DNA of 64,000 nt from an uncultured Desulfatitalea sp. (GTDB lineage: Bacteria; Desulfobacterota; Desulfobacteria; Desulfobacterales; Desulfosarcinaceae): NCBI GenBank assembly GCA_937868765.1, contig CALMNL010000002.1:1-64000 (forward strand), given 5' to 3'. Of this stretch, positions 55,173 to 64,000 are shown piece by piece; the first letter of the stretch is position 1, and each line of letters opens with the position of its first letter. A program made the position numbers and the translations under genes. The notes beneath the pieces were generated by a model. It did no database searches. It saw nothing but the letters and a program-made list of their open reading frames with translations, and had not been told where the DNA came from.

Positions 55173-57893
55173 TCAGGGGGTCAGTACCACCTTCAACGCT
55201 TCGCTGATGTCCTGGATGCGGTAGGGCTTCTGGACCGCCTGCCGGAACCCGAACGAGGCGTAGTCGGCCATGATGGGGTCGTTGGAATAGCCGCTGGAAA
55301 CGATGGCTTTGACGTTGGGGTCGATGGTGTGGAGTTGTTTGACGGCCTCTTTGCCGCCCATGGCCCCCGGCACGGTGAGGTCCAGGATGACGGCATCGAA
55401 GGGCAGGCCTCCGGCCAGGGCCTCCTGGTAGATCCGGACGGCTTCTTCTCCATTCCTTGCGCTGGTCACTTCGTACCCGATGAGGCTGAGCATCTCCTGG
55501 GCCAGCTCGCGGATGAATTCCTCGTCGTCCATCACCAGTATTCTTCCACTGCCGCGGCTCGGCGGCCTTTCGACTTCCACCTCCGCCATCTGGGCCGCGG
55601 AGGCGGCCGGCAGGTAAATGTGGAAGGTGGTCCCCACCCCCAGCTGCGAATCCACGGTGATGCGGCCTTTATGTTTGTCGATGATGGCGTAGACCACCGC
55701 CAGCCCCAGGCCGCTGCCTTTCTGCTTGGTGGTGAAATAGGGGTCGAAGATGCTGGAGATATGCTGCTTCTTGATGCCCATGCCCTGGTCCTGGACGCTC
55801 AATTTGATGTAGTCGCCCGCCGGCAGCGCCAGGTCATTGTTGGCCGCCAGTTGGGCACGGTCTCCCACCATGCGGATGGTGCCGCCCTCGGGCATGGCCT
55901 GCATGGCATTGAGCACCAGGTTGTGGATCACCTGGGCGATCTGGCCTTCATCCACATCGGCGTGCAACAGGCCTCCCGCAAAGTGAAATTCGCACCTGGC
56001 CTGGGAGCCGCGGGAGGCGAAACCGGCCGCCTCTTGGACCAGGGCGGTGAGTTCGGTGGTGCGCTTGATGGGCGCGCCGCCCTTGGCGAAGGTGAGCAAC
56101 TGCTGGGTCAGTTCCTTGGCGCGCAGGGCGGCCTTTTCCATCTCCTGCATGCGGCCGTAGGCGCGATCCGTTGGCGTGAGATCCAGTTTGGCCAAAGAGA
56201 GATTGCCGATGATCCCGGATAGAAAGTTGTTAAAATCGTGGGCGATTCCGCCCGCCAGCATGCCCAGGGATTCGAGCTTTTCGATTTTCTGGATTTCCCT
56301 GGCCATATTGCGGGTTTCGGTGACATCGCGGAAGACCACCACCACGCCGATGATCCGCCCCGAGTCGTCCTGAATGGGGGCGGCTTTCTGGGATATGAGG
56401 GCTTCTCGGCCGCTCTGGCCGATCAGCAGGCTGTCTTTGGAGAACACGGGAATGCTGTCGTTTTCCAGGATGGATTTTTCCGGGCCGGGCAGCGGCTTTC
56501 GCTCCTCGGGGTCCACGATGTGCAACACCGCTGACAGCGGTTGTCCCAGGGCATCCCTTTCGCTCCAGCCGGTGAGCCGCTGCCCGACGGGGTTGATCAG
56601 GGTCACCAGGCCGGCCCGGTCGGTGGTGATCACGCCGTCGCCGATACTGCGCAATGTGACGGATAAGCGCTCCTTTTCGGCGTTCAGGGCCGCCTGGGCC
56701 GCCTTGCGTTCGCGGATGTCCCGGGAGACGCCCAGCACCTTCACCGCACGTCCCTGTTCATCCCGGATAAAGCGCGTCCGGGCTTCGGTCCAGATGGCGC
56801 TGCCATCCTTGCATGGCTGCTGCAACTCGTCGATGCGCGAACGGTCGGGGTCGACCCCCGGCTGGCCGTCCCTGGCCAGTTCCTCGGCCAAGGCGCCGCG
56901 GATCCGCTGCAACGATTCGGGGGTCAACTGCGCTTCCACGGGCATGGCGATGGACTCTTCCGGTGTATATCCGCGCAACGTCTTGATCGAAGGGCTGACG
57001 TAGTCGAAGCGCATGCTGGCGATGTCGAAGACCCAAATGGCATCGGATGCATTTTCAGCCAGCAACCGGTAGCGCTGCTCGGAAGCGCGCAGTTCGGCCG
57101 TGCTGGCTTCTATCTTGCGCTTGGATTCCCGCAATTGCTTATTGGCCGCATCCAGGTCCGCGGCCAGCTGCATCACCTGCCCGTACTTTTCCTGGATGGT
57201 GCGGTTGGCCTCCAACAGGTCTTCGATGGCCTGGCGATAGGCGTCCGGCTGGCCGAAAAGGCGATGCCACCAGGGGGGACGGGCCCTGGCGCCGAAGTGA
57301 ACCCGGTAGACGCAGGCCTTTTCGCCGTAGACAGGGTTGTCCGGCCAGCGCCGCCGGCCGTATTTCTCCTGCCGGACCTGGCAGTTGAGCTCTTCCACGT
57401 GGGCTTCGGGCAAGCCGAAGACAGTGGGAATTCCCGCCAGGATGCCGCGCGTATAATCACAATCATGTCGCGTTTTTTGTTCGGGGTCATGGTAGCGGTC
57501 TTCCAGAACCACCCAGGAAGGGCCGATTTCGCGGATATGGACATCGCCGCAAAGCTTGAGCAGGCGGTTGTATTTGGAGGCCTGGGCATAGATCAGGCGG
57601 GGCGTGCCCAGGAGCCGTATCAGGTGATCCAGAAAACCCAGGGAGCGGAATCGCTCGGAGGCCAGGGTCATTTTATAGACGGCTTCGGAATCCCCCAGGA
57701 GGGTGATCATGCGCTGGTAAAGGATTTGCAGCAGCGCATGGGAGATCCAGTTGTGGACGTCGCTCAAATAGACCTCGTCCACCGGCAACCCCTCGAGCAG
57801 GTTGCCCAGCGAGCCATGGTTGCACTCGCGCACGTACATGAGTAACGTGCGCGAAATGCGGCAACTGATCTCTCGTTTCTGGGATGCTTCCAT
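55173..57893 (-). CDS. PAS hybrid histidine kinase with C-terminal receiver
   Basis: 906 aa from ATG 57893, five bases after the PilZ gene ends. The first 230 residues form an unassigned helical module (LMYVRECNHGSLGNLLEGLP, FGARARPPWWHRLFG) resembling heme-NO-binding-like or GGDEF-free adenylate sensor fronts, but no name can be supported. Then a coiled coil, three PAS domains (YRLLAENASDAIWVFDI; LSVTLRSIGDGVITTDRAGL; a PAC tail), HisKA ([20 protein letters not shown]), ATPase (NLVLNAMQAMP, DQGMGIKKQHISSIFDPYF) and receiver (LVMDDEEFIRELAQEML, VILDLTVPGAMGG). Likely co-transcribed with pilZ. Confidence 0.88.
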   Translation of the reverse strand: MEASQKREISCRISRTLLMYVRECNHGSLGNLLEGLPVDEVYLSDVHNWISHALLQILYQRMITLLGDSEAVYKMTLASERFRSLGFLDHLIRLLGTPRLIYAQASKYNRLLKLCGDVHIREIGPSWVVLEDRYHDPEQKTRHDCDYTRGILAGIPTVFGLPEAHVEELNCQVRQEKYGRRRWPDNPVYGEKACVYRVHFGARARPPWWHRLFGQPDAYRQAIEDLLEANRTIQEKYGQVMQLAADLDAANKQLRESKRKIEASTAELRASEQRYRLLAENASDAIWVFDIASMRFDYVSPSIKTLRGYTPEESIAMPVEAQLTPESLQRIRGALAEELARDGQPGVDPDRSRIDELQQPCKDGSAIWTEARTRFIRDEQGRAVKVLGVSRDIRERKAAQAALNAEKERLSVTLRSIGDGVITTDRAGLVTLINPVGQRLTGWSERDALGQPLSAVLHIVDPEERKPLPGPEKSILENDSIPVFSKDSLLIGQSGREALISQKAAPIQDDSGRIIGVVVVFRDVTETRNMAREIQKIEKLESLGMLAGGIAHDFNNFLSGIIGNLSLAKLDLTPTDRAYGRMQEMEKAALRAKELTQQLLTFAKGGAPIKRTTELTALVQEAAGFASRGSQARCEFHFAGGLLHADVDEGQIAQVIHNLVLNAMQAMPEGGTIRMVGDRAQLAANNDLALPAGDYIKLSVQDQGMGIKKQHISSIFDPYFTTKQKGSGLGLAVVYAIIDKHKGRITVDSQLGVGTTFHIYLPAASAAQMAEVEVERPPSRGSGRILVMDDEEFIRELAQEMLSLIGYEVTSARNGEEAVRIYQEALAGGLPFDAVILDLTVPGAMGGKEAVKQLHTIDPNVKAIVSSGYSNDPIMADYASFGFRQAVQKPYRIQDISEALKVVLTP

Positions 57894-57898
57894 ATCTT

Positions 57899-58282
57899 CT
57901 ATGCATACTGCCCGCGCGTCATGCGTTCGGTGTCCACAAATTTTTTCAGCTGCTGACGGACACCATCGGTGATCTCCACGAAGCGGCAGCCTACCGAGAC
58001 ATAGCCCGGCTGGCCAAGGGCTTTGACCCAGCGGACCTCGCTCTTGATGTCTTCCAGAAAAGCCAGGCGTGCCCCGCCGATGATGTTGCACAGTACCATC
58101 TGGTCGTTTTCCTTGAGCTTGTCCTGCATCTTCTCGGGGACCGCCAGATTGACCCCGCCCGCGCTCAGATTGACGATGGCCGCGGAAAAGGATTGGCCGT
58201 CGGACAACTTGAACTGCCCGAAGTAACCATCATCCAGTTTCAGGCTCAGTCTGGGGTATTGCCGCTTTTCTTCTGACTGCAT
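57899..58282 (-). CDS. PilZ-domain c-di-GMP-binding protein
   Basis: 127 aa, ATG 58282 behind AAAAGGAG. PilZ motif EKRQYPRLSLKLD (RxxxR type) and NLSAGGVNLAV (D/NxSxxG) bind cyclic di-GMP; the later RWVKALGQPGYVSVGCRFVE completes the barrel. It lies 13 bases after the DAHP synthase-prephenate dehydratase gene and 5 bases before the hybrid kinase, so all three appear to be one transcript. Confidence 0.88.
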   Translation of the reverse strand: MQSEEKRQYPRLSLKLDDGYFGQFKLSDGQSFSAAIVNLSAGGVNLAVPEKMQDKLKENDQMVLCNIIGGARLAFLEDIKSEVRWVKALGQPGYVSVGCRFVEITDGVRQQLKKFVDTERMTRGQYA

Positions 58283-58295
58283 GCTTGGACTCCTT

Positions 58296-60164
58296 TTAAT
58301 AGCTGCCTAGGATTCTAAGAAAATCGGTCTTGCGGGTGATTCTGGCCAGGGGCTCGCGAAATTCCGGTCTCTGCGCATCGGCCTCGATGTCCGCGTAGAA
58401 CATGTACTGCCAGGGTTGACCGTGGATAGGTCTGGATTCGAGTTTGACCAGGTTGATCTTATGATCGGCGAAGACTTTCATTACTTCGAACAGTGCTCCG
58501 GGGCGATGTACGGTTGAGAAGACAATCGATGACTTGTTTTTGGGGCGATCCGTCAGGGGCAGTCTGCCAATTATCACAAATCGTGTAAAATTGCGAGGAT
58601 TGGTTTCGATGCCTTCGGCGATGATGGCCATCCCGTGGGACTCGGCCGCTTCGCGGCTGCCGATGGCCGCTTGCCCGGAACCGGGGTGTTCGCGCAATTG
58701 GCGCACCGCGCCGGTGGTGGCGTTGACCGTGGAGAGTTGCCAGGTGGGATAGCGATCCAGGAACGACCGGCACTGCAGCATGGCGGCCTCACTGGACCAG
58801 ACCCGCCGGATCTCCTCCAGGCGGGTGCCGGGGGCGGCGATCAGGTGGTGGATGATGCGCAGGTAGAGTTCGCCCACGATCTTCAAATCATATTCCAGCA
58901 GCAGGTCGTAGTTCTCATGGATGCTGCCGGTCAGGGTGTTCTCCAGCGGGATTACCCCCACCTGCGCCTCGCCGTTGGCCACGGCCTCAAAAATGGCCCG
59001 GAAGGAAGGGCGCGATGCCATGGGGCCGTCTCCGCCCAGGTACTGACGGGTGGCGATGTGGCTGAAACTGCCCGGTTCCCCCAGGTAGGCGGCCACGGCC
59101 GGCGGGGTCGCGCTCGACGGCTGCGGCCGGGCGGCTTTGGCCAGGTAGTCGAAATCCAGCTGCTTGCCCACCACCGGGGCGATGACATAGATGTCCCGGG
59201 CCAATTGGCCGAACTGCCCGGGATAGAGGCTCTGGGGGCCGTCCGAGAGGGCTTTGTCCGGATCGCAATGCACCTCTACCATCAGGCCGTCGGCCCCGGC
59301 GGCCACGGCCGCCCGGGCCATGGGGGCCACCTTCTCGCGCAGGCCGGTGGCATGGCTGGGGTCCACCACCACGGGCAGATGGGTCAGTTTTCTGAGCACC
59401 GGAATGGCCGACAGGTCCAGGGTGTTGCGGGTATAGGGTTCGTAGGTGCGGATGCCCCGTTCGCACAGCACCACCTGGTCGTTGCCTTCGGCCAGGATGT
59501 ATTCGGCCGACATGAGCCACTCTTCGATGGTGGACGCCAGACCGCGCTTGAGCAATACCGGCTTGCCCAGGCGGCCCGCACATTTGAGCAGCTCGAAATT
59601 CTGCATGTTGCGCGCACCGACCTGGATCATGTCCACATATTTCTTCATCAGATCGGCCTGGTTGATGGAAGTGATTTCGGTGACCACCGGCATGCCGGTT
59701 TCCTGTCGCACCTCGGCCAGGATCTTGAGCCCCTCCTCCTCCAGTCCCTGGAACGAGTAGGGGGAGGTGCGCGGTTTGAAGGCGCCGCCGCGGAAGATCA
59801 CGGCGCCGTACCGCTTTACTTCGCGGGCGGTGGTCAGCGCCTGCGCCAGGCTTTCGATGGCGCACGGACCGGCGATCAGGACGACCCGCTGGCCGCCGAT
59901 GGTGATGGGGCCCACCTTTACCTGGGAATCCTGCGGGTGCCACTGGCGGCCCACCAGCTTGAACTTGCCCTCCATGGGAACCACTTCGGCCACCCCGTCC
60001 ATGGCGGCCACCTGCCCGGGATCCAGGTCTCCCCGCCCCAGGGCCGCGATCACGGTCTGGCCGGCGCCGTTCATCTCTCGAACCACACAACCCTTGCGGT
60101 ACAACTCGGCCCGGATCCGTTGTTTGATCTCTTCGGTCACATCCTGCTTCAGTACGACGATCAT
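58296..60164 (-). CDS. Fused DAHP synthase and prephenate dehydratase
   Basis: 622 aa. Residues 1-70 are the ferredoxin-like regulatory domain of AroF-type enzymes ([20 protein letters not shown]). Residues about 95-340 are the type I-beta DAHP synthase barrel ([52 protein letters not shown]). Residues 355-535 are prephenate dehydratase ([40 protein letters not shown]), followed by an ACT domain with a [11 protein letters not shown] region. The chain thus combines the first shikimate step and a phenylalanine-specific step. Expression is controlled by the Phe attenuator upstream. Confidence 0.93.
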   Translation of the reverse strand: MIVVLKQDVTEEIKQRIRAELYRKGCVVREMNGAGQTVIAALGRGDLDPGQVAAMDGVAEVVPMEGKFKLVGRQWHPQDSQVKVGPITIGGQRVVLIAGPCAIESLAQALTTAREVKRYGAVIFRGGAFKPRTSPYSFQGLEEEGLKILAEVRQETGMPVVTEITSINQADLMKKYVDMIQVGARNMQNFELLKCAGRLGKPVLLKRGLASTIEEWLMSAEYILAEGNDQVVLCERGIRTYEPYTRNTLDLSAIPVLRKLTHLPVVVDPSHATGLREKVAPMARAAVAAGADGLMVEVHCDPDKALSDGPQSLYPGQFGQLARDIYVIAPVVGKQLDFDYLAKAARPQPSSATPPAVAAYLGEPGSFSHIATRQYLGGDGPMASRPSFRAIFEAVANGEAQVGVIPLENTLTGSIHENYDLLLEYDLKIVGELYLRIIHHLIAAPGTRLEEIRRVWSSEAAMLQCRSFLDRYPTWQLSTVNATTGAVRQLREHPGSGQAAIGSREAAESHGMAIIAEGIETNPRNFTRFVIIGRLPLTDRPKNKSSIVFSTVHRPGALFEVMKVFADHKINLVKLESRPIHGQPWQYMFYADIEADAQRPEFREPLARITRKTDFLRILGSY

Positions 60165-60200
60165 GGTGCCTCTCCTTTTCCATGGCGTTGAAAATGAAAT

Positions 60201-60233
60201 GGCCCCGCGGAAGGTTCCCTTCTCCGCGGGGCC
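60201..60233 (-). other. Second leader hairpin before the DAHP synthase fusion gene
   Basis: GGCCCCGCGGA pairs perfectly with TCCGCGGGGCC in the mRNA, ending 37 bases before the ATG at 60164. It follows the terminator. It could be an additional pause, a Rho-independent stop with a weak tail (ATTTCATTTTC), or an mRNA stabiliser. Confidence 0.5.
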
Positions 60234-60237
60234 ATCA

Positions 60238-60342
60238 ATAAAAAAACCCCGGGTGAAGGTTTGATCTCCACCCGGGGTCGTTAGCTGGTTTTAGGCGCTA
60301 CACCACCGGATGGATGCTTCTAAAGCTAAAAAAGAAGCATCC
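60238..60342 (-). promoter_or_regulatory. Phenylalanine attenuator (pause hairpin, antiterminator, terminator)
   Basis: Pause hairpin: GGATGCTTCT with AGAAGCATCC (60342-60333 and 60321-60312), lying over the Phe codons. Terminator: CCCCGGGTG with CACCCGGGG (60277-60269 and 60255-60247), then seven T residues. Antiterminator: TCCATCCGG, which starts within the 3' arm of the pause hairpin, can pair with CCGGGTGGA, which includes the terminator 5' arm. Stalling of ribosomes at Phe codons would thus prevent termination, the classical attenuation layout. Confidence 0.88.
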
Positions 60343-60387
60343 GCTGAAAAACAGGACCGTGGTATGCATGATGTGTTCGGCCATCAT
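60298..60387 (-). CDS. Phenylalanine leader peptide of the aromatic operon
   Basis: A 29-codon frame starts at ATG 60387 behind AAAGGCGCCG and ends at TAG 60300-60298. The peptide begins MMAEHIMHTT and has VLFFSGCFFFSFRS in its second half, so six of 14 residues there are Phe, followed by IHPVV. Ribosome stalling at these codons when Phe-tRNA is scarce would let the antiterminator form. A frame this short is easily missed by gene finders. Confidence 0.85.
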   Translation of the reverse strand: MMAEHIMHTTVLFFSGCFFFSFRSIHPVV

Positions 60388-60419
60388 CGGCGCCTTTGCT
60401 ATCCTTTCGATTGGCTATC

Positions 60420-60449
60420 TGTATACATCCATGCATTTTAAAAAGTCAA
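60420..60449 (-). promoter_or_regulatory. Promoter of the Phe-attenuated operon
   Basis: TTGACT (60449-60444), 18 bases, TATACA (60425-60420) on the minus strand. The expected transcript start lies about 25 bases before the leader peptide ATG. Confidence 0.6.
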
Positions 60450-60479
60450 GTGCCGGATGCAACCGGGACTGACGCCGGT

Positions 60480-61931
60480 TCATTTGCGCCAATAGGCGGG
60501 CACCAGGAATATCAGGATTGTGAATATTTCCAATCGTCCCAGTAACATGCACCAGATCAACAGCCACTTGGCGGCGTGGGGCAGGTGCGCGTAGTTGTCC
60601 GCAGGGCCGACGCTGCCGAAACCCGGTCCCACGTTGCCGATAGCGGTGGCCACGGCCGTAAGGGAGGTGACAAAATCGACCCCCAGTCCGCCCAGAATGA
60701 TGGCCGAAGCGATGAACAAGCCGATGTAGAGCAAGAGAAAGCCGAGCACGCTGCGCATGACATCGTCGGCCACCGGCTTTCCGCCGATCTTGATGGTACT
60801 CACCGCCCGAGGGTGCAGCAGCAGGAAGAGTTCCCGGTAGCAATATTTGAAGCAGAGAATGATGCGCAGACATTTCATGCCCCCACCGGTCGATCCGGCC
60901 GAAGCCCCCAGAAACATGCAGGTCAGCAGGATGATCTGGGACATGGCCGGCCACAGTTCGTAATTCGCCGTCGCATAGCCGGTGGTGGTGATGATCGAAG
61001 TGACTTGGAAGGCCCCGTAGCGAAGGGCTTCGCCGAGGGAGTCATATACGCCATGGCGGAAAAGGTCCAGGGTTACCAGGAGGACGAAGAGGCCCACGAT
61101 GGCCAGGAAGAAGCGGCACTCCCCATCTTTCCAGAACGCCAGCGGCCGTCCGCGCAGCATTTGATAATGCAAAGAGAAATTGATGCCGGCCATGAGCATG
61201 AAGAAGACAATCACCACGTCCAGATAAAGGCTGTCGAAATGGGCGATCGATGCATTCCGGGTGGAGAAACCGCCCGTCGGCATGGTGGTGAAGGCGTGGC
61301 AGACGGCATTGAAAAAGCTCATGCCGCCCAGCATGAGCAAGATGATCTGGGCCAGGGAGAACAGGGCATACACCTTCCAGAGGATGAGGGCCGTATCCCG
61401 GATGCGGGGCTTGAGCTTGTCGGGCACCGGGCTGGGGACCTCCGCCTTGTATAGCTGCATGCCGCCGACACCCAGAAAGGGCAGAATGGCGATGGAAAGC
61501 ACGATGATGCCCATGCCGCCCAGCCACTGGATAAAACTGCGCCACATCAGCAAACCTTTGGACGTGGATTCGATATCGGTGAGAATGGAGGCGCCGGTGG
61601 TCGTAAAGCCGCTCACCGATTCGAAAAGGGCATCCACGAAGCTGACAGATTCGCTGCCCATAAAGAAGGGCAACGCGCCGAAAGCGCCGGCCGCGGCCCA
61701 ACCGGCGGTCACGATGGCCATGCCTTCGCTTTGCCGCATGATTTCCTCGCGTCGCTTTCGGAAAAGCAGGAAGAGCAGCAGTCCCACGAGAACCGTTACG
61801 CCCATGGATTTGAGCAGCGGCGCCACGCTTTCGTCGCCATAGTAAAGGCCGAAGGTCAGAGGCAGGAGCATGCTCAAACCGATGAAAACGATCAGGGTCC
61901 CCACGACATACAGGATATAGCGCCACCGCAT
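60480..61931 (-). CDS. trkH: TrkH-type potassium uptake protein
   Basis: 483 aa. The K+-selective pore needs four P-loops, all visible: SVSGFTTTGASIL, TTMPTGGFSTRN, SIITTTGYATANYE and AIGNVGPGFGSVG. Eight or more membrane helices surround them. Length matches TrkH. Its ATG overlaps the trkA TGA by one base (TGATG), so the two subunits are translated together. Uptake of potassium is driven by membrane potential and gated by TrkA. Confidence 0.95.
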   Translation of the reverse strand: MRWRYILYVVGTLIVFIGLSMLLPLTFGLYYGDESVAPLLKSMGVTVLVGLLLFLLFRKRREEIMRQSEGMAIVTAGWAAAGAFGALPFFMGSESVSFVDALFESVSGFTTTGASILTDIESTSKGLLMWRSFIQWLGGMGIIVLSIAILPFLGVGGMQLYKAEVPSPVPDKLKPRIRDTALILWKVYALFSLAQIILLMLGGMSFFNAVCHAFTTMPTGGFSTRNASIAHFDSLYLDVVIVFFMLMAGINFSLHYQMLRGRPLAFWKDGECRFFLAIVGLFVLLVTLDLFRHGVYDSLGEALRYGAFQVTSIITTTGYATANYELWPAMSQIILLTCMFLGASAGSTGGGMKCLRIILCFKYCYRELFLLLHPRAVSTIKIGGKPVADDVMRSVLGFLLLYIGLFIASAIILGGLGVDFVTSLTAVATAIGNVGPGFGSVGPADNYAHLPHAAKWLLIWCMLLGRLEIFTILIFLVPAYWRK

Positions 61932-63295
61932 CAGAAGTACTCCAACTTGACGGCCAGTAATTTCTCGACGCCGCTGATGGCGCGCCGCTGGGCGAAAACG
62001 ATGACATGGTCGTTGGGTTCGACGACGCTGTCGCCGGTGGGGATGATGATTTGATCGCCCCGAATGATAGCGGCCAGTATAGCGCCCCTGGGAAAGGAGA
62101 TCCGCCGCAGGGGGATGCCCACGATATCGGAGGTCTCCAGGGCCACGGCTTCCATGACTTCGGCCTGTTCGCCCTTCAACGAGACGGCCGACAGCACCTT
62201 GCCGCGGCGGATATGCTGGAGAATGGTATTGATGGCGGACAGGCGCGGGCTGACCACCTGCTCGATACCGATGGCCTTCATCAAAGGCAGGTAGCTGAAT
62301 TTGCTTATTTTAATAATGGCCTTGGCCGCACCCAGACTCGTGGCCAGCAGGGAGGACAGTATGTTCGTCTCTTCGTCGTTGGTCAGGGTGATCACCACGT
62401 CGATGTCGCTGATGTTCTCCTCATTGAGCAACGTGTGGTCGGTGGCATCGCCCTGCAGCACCACCGTCTTGTCCAGCTTTTCGGACAATTCTGCGCAGCG
62501 CAAGGCATTTCTTTCGATGATCTTGCAGTAAATGGACTGCGACTCCAGCCGCGTGGCCAGGCGATACCCGATGCGGCCGCCACCGACGATCAGCACGCGT
62601 TTTAACGGCTTGGCCCGCTTATCGAAGATCGCCAGGATTTCGGATAACTGCTTCTGTTCGCAGATGAAGTAAATCAAATCCCCGGGCAGCAGCTGGTCCT
62701 TGCCGGTGGGAATGATCACCTCTTCTTCGCGAACGATGACGGCGATGAGCAGCCGCCGATGGCCGATCTTTTGCGGCAGCTCCGTCAGGCGCAACCCGGC
62801 CAGCCGCGCGTTGCGGTCCAGGTAGACGCCCACGAATCGGATGCGGCCATCGGCGAATTCGCCGACATCGACGGCGCCGGGAACACGCATCAGCCGCTCG
62901 ATGGTCTTGACCACCTCGATTTCCGGGTTGATCACCGTGTCGATGTGCGGCGGCTGGCGGCGGAAGGTCTCGTGATAGGGATCGAAATCCGCACCGCGAA
63001 TGCGGGCGATCTTCTTGGTGGTTGGCGAAAGCATGTCGGCCACCAGGCAGGCCACCAGGTTGGTTTCGTCCTGATTGGTGACGGCCAGTAAAATTTCGGC
63101 TTTACGGATGCCGGCTTCTTCGAGGACCGCGGGGCTGCTGCCGCTGCCGGCGATGGTCTGCACATCGGTATTCTCCGAAACCCGCCGAAGGGCATCCATG
63201 TTTTTATCGACCACCACCACATCTTTGTTTTCAAGCGCCAGGCGACTTGCGATATGGTAGCCGACCTCTCCCGCCCCTACGATCACGATTTTCAA
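61931..63295 (-). CDS. trkA: TrkA potassium channel regulatory subunit
   Basis: 454 aa from TTG 63295 (LKIVIVGAGEVGYH), preceded by GGGAG; upstream in-frame codons give an implausible N-terminus. Two RCK units, each a Rossmann nucleotide-binding fold followed by a TrkA-C domain: IVIVGAGEVGYHIASRLALE with GSGSSPAVLEEAGI, and VLIVGGGRIGYRLATRLESQ with QGDATDHTLLNEE. TrkA binds NAD(H) and ATP and opens TrkH. Confidence 0.95.
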   Translation of the reverse strand: MKIVIVGAGEVGYHIASRLALENKDVVVVDKNMDALRRVSENTDVQTIAGSGSSPAVLEEAGIRKAEILLAVTNQDETNLVACLVADMLSPTTKKIARIRGADFDPYHETFRRQPPHIDTVINPEIEVVKTIERLMRVPGAVDVGEFADGRIRFVGVYLDRNARLAGLRLTELPQKIGHRRLLIAVIVREEEVIIPTGKDQLLPGDLIYFICEQKQLSEILAIFDKRAKPLKRVLIVGGGRIGYRLATRLESQSIYCKIIERNALRCAELSEKLDKTVVLQGDATDHTLLNEENISDIDVVITLTNDEETNILSSLLATSLGAAKAIIKISKFSYLPLMKAIGIEQVVSPRLSAINTILQHIRRGKVLSAVSLKGEQAEVMEAVALETSDIVGIPLRRISFPRGAILAAIIRGDQIIIPTGDSVVEPNDHVIVFAQRRAISGVEKLLAVKLEYF

Positions 63296-63588
63296 AACGG
63301 ATCTTCTCCCATCGCCGATGATTGGTCCGGCACGGCCGAAGAAACCCCGTCCGAACACGGAGCCGAACTTACTATACCCTTCCAAGAGCTGTCAAATTAT
63401 TGGGGCGGCCACCCGCCATTCGTAAAAAAAGCGCTTGTGCTCGTCCGAGCGAATCTAATACTATACAATTATTGTCTCACCGAATTCCTCAAAACCTGCG
63501 CTTTTTCACTTCTAATCGGCTTATCTGCCCTCATTCTGGCAATTGACCCGGGATTCGACGGCACATAACGCCTCAAGGGGAAAGGATC

Positions 63589-64000
63589 ATGGCATCGGAA
63601 ATACCGTTAACCCTCCGTAAATTTCTGGCGCCCGAGATCGTTTACGGCGAGGGGGCCCTGGAACTGGCCGGACAACATGCCCTGAACCTGGGGGCGACCA
63701 AGGTCCTGGTGGTCTCCGATCCGGGGGTGCAAGCCGTCGGATGGACCGCGAAGGTCGAGCAGAGCCTGCGGCAATCCCGCCTTTCCTTTGTCACCTTCAC
63801 GGGCGTTACCCCGAACCCCAGGGATTACGAGGTGATGGCCGGCGCCGAGGTTTACAAAAAAGAGGGTTGCGATCTGATCATCGCCGTGGGCGGCGGCAGT
63901 CCCATGGATTGCGCCAAAGGCATCGGCGTGGTGGCCGGCAATCCCCGCTTCATCACCGAGTTCGAAGGGGTGGACGAAGTGCCCGAGCCGGGCCCGCCTT
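63589..64000 (+). CDS. Iron-containing alcohol dehydrogenase (C-terminus off window)
   Basis: 137 codons from ATG 63589, after GGGGAAAGGATC, open to the window edge. LRKFLAPEIVYGEGALELAG is the usual start of the Fe-ADH family and VGGGSPMDCAKGIGVVAG its NAD-binding motif. The family oxidises or reduces alcohols and aldehydes with NAD(P) and a divalent iron; the metal-binding His residues lie beyond the window. Substrate cannot be predicted here. It is divergent from trkA. Confidence 0.92.
   Translation, partial: MASEIPLTLRKFLAPEIVYGEGALELAGQHALNLGATKVLVVSDPGVQAVGWTAKVEQSLRQSRLSFVTFTGVTPNPRDYEVMAGAEVYKKEGCDLIIAVGGGSPMDCAKGIGVVAGNPRFITEFEGVDEVPEPGPP

Noticed and set aside
54825-56222. 465-aa plus frame
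   Set aside because: Antisense of the 55173-57893 hybrid kinase and NifX gene end.
58635-60191. 518-aa plus frame
   Set aside because: Antisense of the DAHP synthase fusion gene.
1-64000. CRISPR array or transposon
   Set aside because: No regular direct-repeat series, terminal repeats or transposase-like frames were seen.

Overview
The window looks like a chromosomal segment of a GC-rich anaerobic Desulfobacterota (deltaproteobacterial, sulfate-reducer-like) bacterium. Three things point there: an hgcAB mercury-methylation pair, an extreme density of PAS/Cache histidine kinases and response regulators, and TauE/SafE-type exporters with small conserved companions. This taxonomic reading is an inference from gene content.

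Layout. 1-2140: a partial acidic protein with repeated IELT motifs, rsmE, and tRNA-Phe with its terminator. 2141-6350: an AT-richer accessory zone whose minus-strand genes (small membrane protein, HNH nuclease, Abi_C protein, TIR-like protein) are separated by attC-like sites. It reads as a cluster of integron cassettes without an integrase, carrying likely phage-defence genes; a frameshifted D12 adenine methylase follows. 6358-9030: secreted M14 peptidase and CAP-domain proteins with a broken small frame between them. 9316-10291: rlpA and mscL, the latter with a C-terminal zinc ribbon. 10387-17342: two hybrid kinases flank an arsR-hgcA-hgcB operon whose promoter overlaps a perfect inverted repeat. 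17623-20852: a ComB-like phosphatase, a small membrane protein, an SLC13/ArsB-like permease and a YkgJ-type protein.

20967-52404 is a signalling block: Cache-domain kinases, receiver-only regulators, an NtrC-type sigma54 activator, two PEP-synthase-like proteins without the usual C-terminal barrel, two TauE/SafE exporters with small membrane or periplasmic companions, a CBS-fused regulator, a kinase-like protein lacking its phospho-acceptor histidine, and a GNAT-deacetylase fusion. At least seven sigma54-type (-24/-12) promoters precede these units. Two of the intergenic regions also carry identical TTTACA-N3-TGTAAA palindromes, so the block may be partly one regulon, possibly driven by the NtrC-type activator at 38840.

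52603-63295: a lytic transglycosylase, tpx, a DUF134/NifX-like pair, then a minus-strand unit of DAHP synthase-prephenate dehydratase fusion, PilZ protein and hybrid kinase. This unit is preceded by a clear phenylalanine attenuator (Phe-rich leader peptide, pause hairpin, antiterminator, terminator). trkA-trkH and the start of an iron-containing alcohol dehydrogenase close the window. No CRISPR array, rRNA, transposase or integrase was seen.
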